Positions 63,471 through 64,000 of a DNA stretch of 64,000 nucleotides are shown in pieces. The stretch spans positions 558,001 to 622,000 of the forward strand of contig CAVZQK010000022.1 in NCBI GenBank assembly GCA_963777355.1, read 5' to 3'. A model generated the notes under the pieces. It was not told where the DNA came from. It searched no databases and saw nothing but the letters and a program-made list of their open reading frames with translations. Source of the DNA: DATJHM01 sp963777355 (GTDB taxonomy: Bacteria; Chloroflexota; Ktedonobacteria; Ktedonobacterales; Ktedonobacteraceae). Made by a program: the position numbers and the translations under genes. Positions within the stretch are counted from its first letter, which is position 1. Every line of letters begins with the position of its first letter.

Positions 63471-63893
63471 ATGGCCGATCAAGAAGAAAACCAGCAGAGG
63501 CTAACGCCCCAGGAGATAGAGAAAATTGCGCACGAGCAGGCGGAAAAAGGGCGACGATTTGGTAGCGAGGGGAGCGCTGATACGTATAGCAATCGAGGGC
63601 CAAAGGGAGACATCGACGACGATACGATAACCAACGAACAAGATCCGCTGGCCGATGATGCTGTAGATCGCCAGGAATACGGCTATCAAGATCAGTTTGG
63701 CGATGTGGATGGGCAAGATCCATATAATAACCTCGATGAGTCCACGATTGACGATACTAGCGAGGATGAAGAAGAGGGGCTTTATGGTCTGGCTGAACCG
63801 TTAGCGCAGGCGGGTGATAGGAGTCGGAAGGGGAGCGATAAGGATCGCTATGGAACGGAGCGTAGCCAGGATCAGCAGGGCTACCAACAGTAA
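63471..63893 (+). CDS. Acidic, hydrophilic, probably disordered protein
   Basis: 140 aa, AAAGGAGA before ATG 63471. Rich in Asp, Glu, Gln, Gly and Tyr, no hydrophobic core, no TM (DIDDDTITNEQDPLADDAVDRQEYGYQDQFGDVDGQDPYNN). Resembles small stress-type intrinsically disordered proteins in composition only; no family recognised. Confidence 0.6.
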   Translation: MADQEENQQRLTPQEIEKIAHEQAEKGRRFGSEGSADTYSNRGPKGDIDDDTITNEQDPLADDAVDRQEYGYQDQFGDVDGQDPYNNLDESTIDDTSEDEEEGLYGLAEPLAQAGDRSRKGSDKDRYGTERSQDQQGYQQ

Positions 63894-63935
63894 GTCGACG
63901 ATCTAAAATCTGGGGAACCATTTTACCCCGTCTCC

Positions 63936-63976
63936 CTGTAGTAATTGAAAGAACGGTATAATTTCAGGTACTACAG
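63936..63976 (+). promoter_or_regulatory. Inverted repeat around a TATAAT
   Basis: CTGTAGTAATTGAAA (63936-63950) and TTTCAGGTACTACAG (63962-63976) are complementary at 13 of 15 bases, with an 11-nt centre that carries TATAAT (63957-63962). It sits 17 bp before the start of the next gene and looks like an operator over the promoter. Confidence 0.55.
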
Positions 63977-63993
63977 GAGAAAGGGCGAAATTC

Positions 63994-64000
63994 ATGGCAA
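63994..64000 (+). CDS. Start of an unidentified gene, cut by window end
   Basis: CAGGAGAAAGGGCGAAATTC precedes ATGGCAA, a well-placed RBS and start. Only two codons are visible; no product can be given. Confidence 0.4.

Overview
The window reads as chromosomal DNA of a Ktedonobacteria-type Chloroflexota. This is inference from several signs: leaderless or GTG/TTG-tolerant genes, Chloroflexi-style proteins (a pseudokinase N-lobe with a baseplate-J-like ectodomain, MmyB-type regulators, pentapeptide proteins, F420-type luciferase-like enzymes) and GC-rich dispersed repeats built around an AGCCGACCCTAC core. No rRNA, tRNA, CRISPR array or intact transposase was seen.

Left third (1-21000): mostly single genes and short operons. 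These are an SDR dehydrogenase, a LarA-like DUF2088 protein with a broken membrane methyltransferase gene, and an alpha/beta hydrolase with an MmyB-type regulator bracketed by two inverted copies of a 120-bp MITE-like element. They are followed by a pseudokinase/baseplate-J-like surface protein split by one TAG, an MFS transporter, a TetR-methyltransferase pair, a LysR gene divergent from a cytochrome P450 stump, a crotonase, isocitrate dehydrogenase, two near-identical excisionase-like HTH genes around a DinB-like/GT9 pair, and an F420-type oxidoreductase. Two arrays of a roughly 60-bp repeat lie between genes.

Middle (21000-39700): a long, nearly one-directional minus-strand exopolysaccharide region. 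In transcription order: an adenylation-carrier NRPS protein, a thioesterase with a Cys nucleophile, GT2, a frameshifted polysaccharide deacetylase, two more GT2 enzymes, a flippase, two membrane proteins, a GH113-like TIM-barrel protein, a large processive-type GT2 fused to a GT-C-like membrane half, and a membrane pentapeptide protein. A secreted GH39-like hydrolase sits upstream. Together these look like assembly, export and trimming of a surface glycan, possibly aminoacylated.

Right part: a plus-strand regulatory block (adenylate kinase paralog, hybrid CHASE3 histidine kinase, single-domain response regulator, TetR with a clear promoter and operator pair controlling an amber-interrupted DUF4188 gene). 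Then come an acyl-CoA-dehydrogenase-like flavoprotein and an orphan leaderless leucine-rich leader peptide with its own promoter and terminator. A second minus-strand glycan cluster follows (48000-62500): GT2, GT4, NAD-sugar epimerase, UPF0104 flippase-like protein, HlyD-type adaptor, TPR membrane protein, GT39-like protein, polytopic protein, UDP-glucose dehydrogenase, pentapeptide protein. The window ends with an acidic disordered protein and the first codons of another plus-strand gene.

A recurrent theme is single-base lesions: two frameshifts in one gene, one frameshift in each of two others, and two in-frame TAG codons. These are either real decay or consensus errors, and they should be checked on reads before biology is built on them.
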